Shown here in pieces: positions 5,400-6,991 of a stretch of 6,991 nucleotides of DNA. The notes under the pieces are model-generated. The model searched no databases and had not been told where the DNA came from. It saw nothing but the letters and a program-made list of their open reading frames with translations. Numbering within the stretch: the stretch's first letter is position 1; each line of letters begins with the position of its first letter. Made by a program: the position numbers and the translations under genes. The DNA is from Bacteroidota bacterium (lineage in GTDB: Bacteria > Bacteroidota > Bacteroidia > Cytophagales > Cyclobacteriaceae), in assembly GCA_023431285.1 (NCBI GenBank), contig JAEYXN010000207.1, positions 1-6,991 on the forward strand. Reading direction: 5' to 3'.

Positions 5400-6977
5400 A
5401 TGGATCTGACAGGAAAGAATCTTATCGGCAGTGAGCTTGCCGGGGGTGGAGAAGTATTTCAGGCTGAGAACCCCGCGACAGGTAAAGCAATCGGTCCTTC
5501 ATTCTTTGAAGCGACACAAGGGGAGGTAGCGGCTGCCATTCAGAAAGCATCGAAAGCATTTATTACCTATCGGGAAAAAAGTGGCGCGGAAAGGGCAGCT
5601 TTCCTTGAGGCAATTGCTGATGAAATTGTTTCTATCGGTGATGCTTTGATAAAAAGAGCTTCCGAGGAAACAGGTTTACCTGAAGCGCGCATCACCGGTG
5701 AACGAGGCAGAACAGCCGGACAACTTCGATTGTTCGCATCGATGATACGTGAAGGATCATGGGTGGATGCACGCATCGACACTGCCGATCCGCAGAGAAC
5801 ACCACTTCCCAAGCCTGATGTTCGGAGCATGCTTCGTCCACTTGGACCGGTGGGAGTATTCGGCGCGAGTAACTTTCCCCTGGCATTCTCCGTGGCTGGT
5901 GGTGACACTGTCTCGGCACTCGCTGCAGGATGTACCGTTGTATTCAAAGCTCACCCGGCGCATCCAGGAACCTGCGAGCTGGTTGGACTGGCTATCGTGA
6001 GGGCTGCGAAGAAAACAGGTATGCCTGACGGAGTTTTTTCAATGGTTCACGGGCGTTCTACTTCGGTAGGGCTTGCATTGGTAAGACACCCGCTCATTAA
6101 GGCAATTGGATTTACCGGTTCATTCAGGGGTGGAAAAGCTTTGTTTGACGAAGCTAATAAACGCCAGGAGCCTATTCCGGTATATGCTGAGATGGGAAGT
6201 GTGAATCCCGTATTCATTCTGCCAGGCGCGTTGAAAGAACGCAGTGAACAGATCTCGCGAGATCTGGTTGCTTCGGTGGTACAAGGCGTTGGACAGTTTT
6301 GTACAAATCCGGGTCTCGTCCTTACAGAAGATTCGTCATTGAGCAAGTCGTTTCGTGAGAAGGTCAAGGAGAATGTTTCTGCTGCGCCTTCCGGCGTGAT
6401 GCTTACCCAGGGGATACGCAATAGCTTTCAGCAAGGTGTGGAGCGTTTGCAAAAGACTTCCGGTGTAACAGCACTGGGGACAGGGAAACAAGCTGGTGAT
6501 GGTTACCAGGGTTTGCCTGCTGTGTTTGAAACCACCGCATCAAACTTTCTGAATGATCATACATTAGAAGAGGAAATCTTCGGGCCTTCTACATTGATGA
6601 TTACTGCCACTGACAAGAGTGAACTTCTCAAATCTGCAGAGCGTCTTTCGGGACATATTACTGCGACGGTCCACGGCACCGAAGAAGATCTGAAAGGGTA
6701 CGCTGACTTGTTTGCCATTCTTGAGCAGAAGGTGGGAAGGATTATTATCAACGGATACCCTACTGGTGTGGAAGTTTGTCATAGCATGGTTCATGGCGGA
6801 CCATTTCCTGCAACCACTGATAGTCGTACCACTTCCGTAGGCACGAAAGCTATCGAGCGATTTGCGAGGCCTGTGTGTTATCAGGGATTTCCTTCTTCTT
6901 TACTTCCACCAGAGCTTCGGGATGGAAATCCGTTGGGGATTTGGAGGATGGAGAATGGGGAGCGGAAACAGCCGTAG
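5400..6977 (+). CDS. Alpha-ketoglutarate semialdehyde dehydrogenase, NADP-type aldehyde dehydrogenase
   Basis: A full-length 525-residue aldehyde dehydrogenase. Landmarks are GASNFP (155-160, oxyanion Asn158), FKAHPAHP (182-189, cofactor-binding Lys183), GFTGS (237-241), the general base Glu264 in AEMGS, the catalytic Cys301 in GQFCTNPG, and EEEIFGP (390-396). The GASNFP / KAHPAHPGT / QFCTNPG combination and the C-terminal NGYPTGVEVC...HGGPFPATTDSRTTSVG block mark the 'NADP+' clade that includes alpha-ketoglutarate semialdehyde dehydrogenases of the sugar-acid and hydroxyproline pathways. It would oxidise the semialdehyde made by the preceding gene product to alpha-ketoglutarate for the TCA cycle. 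No signal peptide, hence cytoplasmic. Start ATG is preceded by the A-rich GAGAAAAAGAAAAAC, 14 bases after the previous stop. Cofactor preference (NAD+ versus NADP+) cannot be settled by eye, and related lactaldehyde/aldehyde dehydrogenases share the clade; the operon context decides the assignment. The TAG stop lies inside a short tandem repeat. Confidence 0.93.
   Translation: MDLTGKNLIGSELAGGGEVFQAENPATGKAIGPSFFEATQGEVAAAIQKASKAFITYREKSGAERAAFLEAIADEIVSIGDALIKRASEETGLPEARITGERGRTAGQLRLFASMIREGSWVDARIDTADPQRTPLPKPDVRSMLRPLGPVGVFGASNFPLAFSVAGGDTVSALAAGCTVVFKAHPAHPGTCELVGLAIVRAAKKTGMPDGVFSMVHGRSTSVGLALVRHPLIKAIGFTGSFRGGKALFDEANKRQEPIPVYAEMGSVNPVFILPGALKERSEQISRDLVASVVQGVGQFCTNPGLVLTEDSSLSKSFREKVKENVSAAPSGVMLTQGIRNSFQQGVERLQKTSGVTALGTGKQAGDGYQGLPAVFETTASNFLNDHTLEEEIFGPSTLMITATDKSELLKSAERLSGHITATVHGTEEDLKGYADLFAILEQKVGRIIINGYPTGVEVCHSMVHGGPFPATTDSRTTSVGTKAIERFARPVCYQGFPSSLLPPELRDGNPLGIWRMENGERKQP
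6249..6266. repeat. 18-bp perfect palindrome inside the semialdehyde dehydrogenase gene
   Basis: CAGATCTCGCGAGATCTG is its own reverse complement over 18 bases, with mismatch immediately outside (A6248/G6267). It encodes part of EQISRDL (residues 283-289) in an ordinary region of the protein. A palindrome has no loop, so it is more plausibly a protein-binding or cruciform-type site, or chance, than an RNA hairpin. Confidence 0.5.
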
Positions 6978-6991
6978 CAGGTAGCAGGTAG
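6974..6991. repeat. 7-bp tandem repeat (GTAGCAG x2.6) at the gene end, cut by the window edge
   Basis: GTAGCAG occurs at 6974-6980 and 6981-6987, with a partial third copy GTAG at 6988-6991. The array begins on the last base of the penultimate codon and includes the TAG stop of the dehydrogenase gene. It continues to the last base of the window, so its true length is unknown. Confidence 0.75.

Noticed and set aside
1..6991. CRISPR arrays, tRNA/rRNA genes, insertion sequences, phage or defence genes
   Set aside because: None seen: the sequence is almost filled by six metabolic or transport genes, and the gaps are too short or lack the relevant structure.

Overview
The window looks like a catabolic locus of a member of the Bacteroidota. 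It begins with the C-terminal part of a SusD/RagB-type outer-membrane nutrient-binding lipoprotein, a family essentially confined to that phylum. Genes lack clear Shine-Dalgarno sequences and instead have A-rich stretches before their ATGs, which is also typical there. Base composition is moderate (roughly half G+C by eye), which suggests an environmental Cytophagia- or Chitinophagia-like organism, but the genus cannot be fixed from this window.

Layout, all on the + strand. 1-890: 3' part of the SusD-like gene. 891-1089: intergenic, with a strong terminator-like hairpin (926-960) and no recognisable promoter. 1090-2211: BASS (bile acid:sodium symporter) family transporter. 2264-3223: RraA-like putative metal-dependent aldolase/decarboxylase with a Sec signal peptide. 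3223-4536: mandelate racemase/muconate lactonizing enzyme (enolase superfamily) sugar-acid dehydratase with a twin-arginine leader. 4561-5385: FAH-fold protein matching 2-keto-3-deoxy-D-arabinonate dehydratase (KdaD type). 5400-6977: NADP-type alpha-ketoglutarate semialdehyde dehydrogenase. 6974-6991: a 7-bp tandem repeat running off the window edge. Gaps between the last five genes are 52, -1, 24 and 14 bases, so they are probably one operon.

Read together, the last three enzymes spell out a non-phosphorylative (Weimberg-type) pentonate route: sugar acid -> 2-keto-3-deoxy-pentonate -> alpha-ketoglutarate semialdehyde -> alpha-ketoglutarate. The unusual part is location. The first dehydratase (Tat leader) and the RraA-like enzyme (Sec leader) appear to be exported, while the FAH dehydratase and the NAD(P)-dependent dehydrogenase have no leader and must be cytoplasmic. 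A BASS-family transporter, a family with known 2-keto-acid substrates, sits at the head of the same cluster. The inferred model is that an aldonate is dehydrated in the periplasm, the 2-keto-3-deoxy acid is imported by the BASS carrier, and the product is finished to alpha-ketoglutarate in the cytoplasm. The RraA-like enzyme could divert the same 4-hydroxy-2-keto acid to pyruvate plus an aldehyde. The enzyme families are well supported; the compartment split, the transporter substrate and the RraA role are inference. No regulator, sugar dehydrogenase or lactonase is present in the window.
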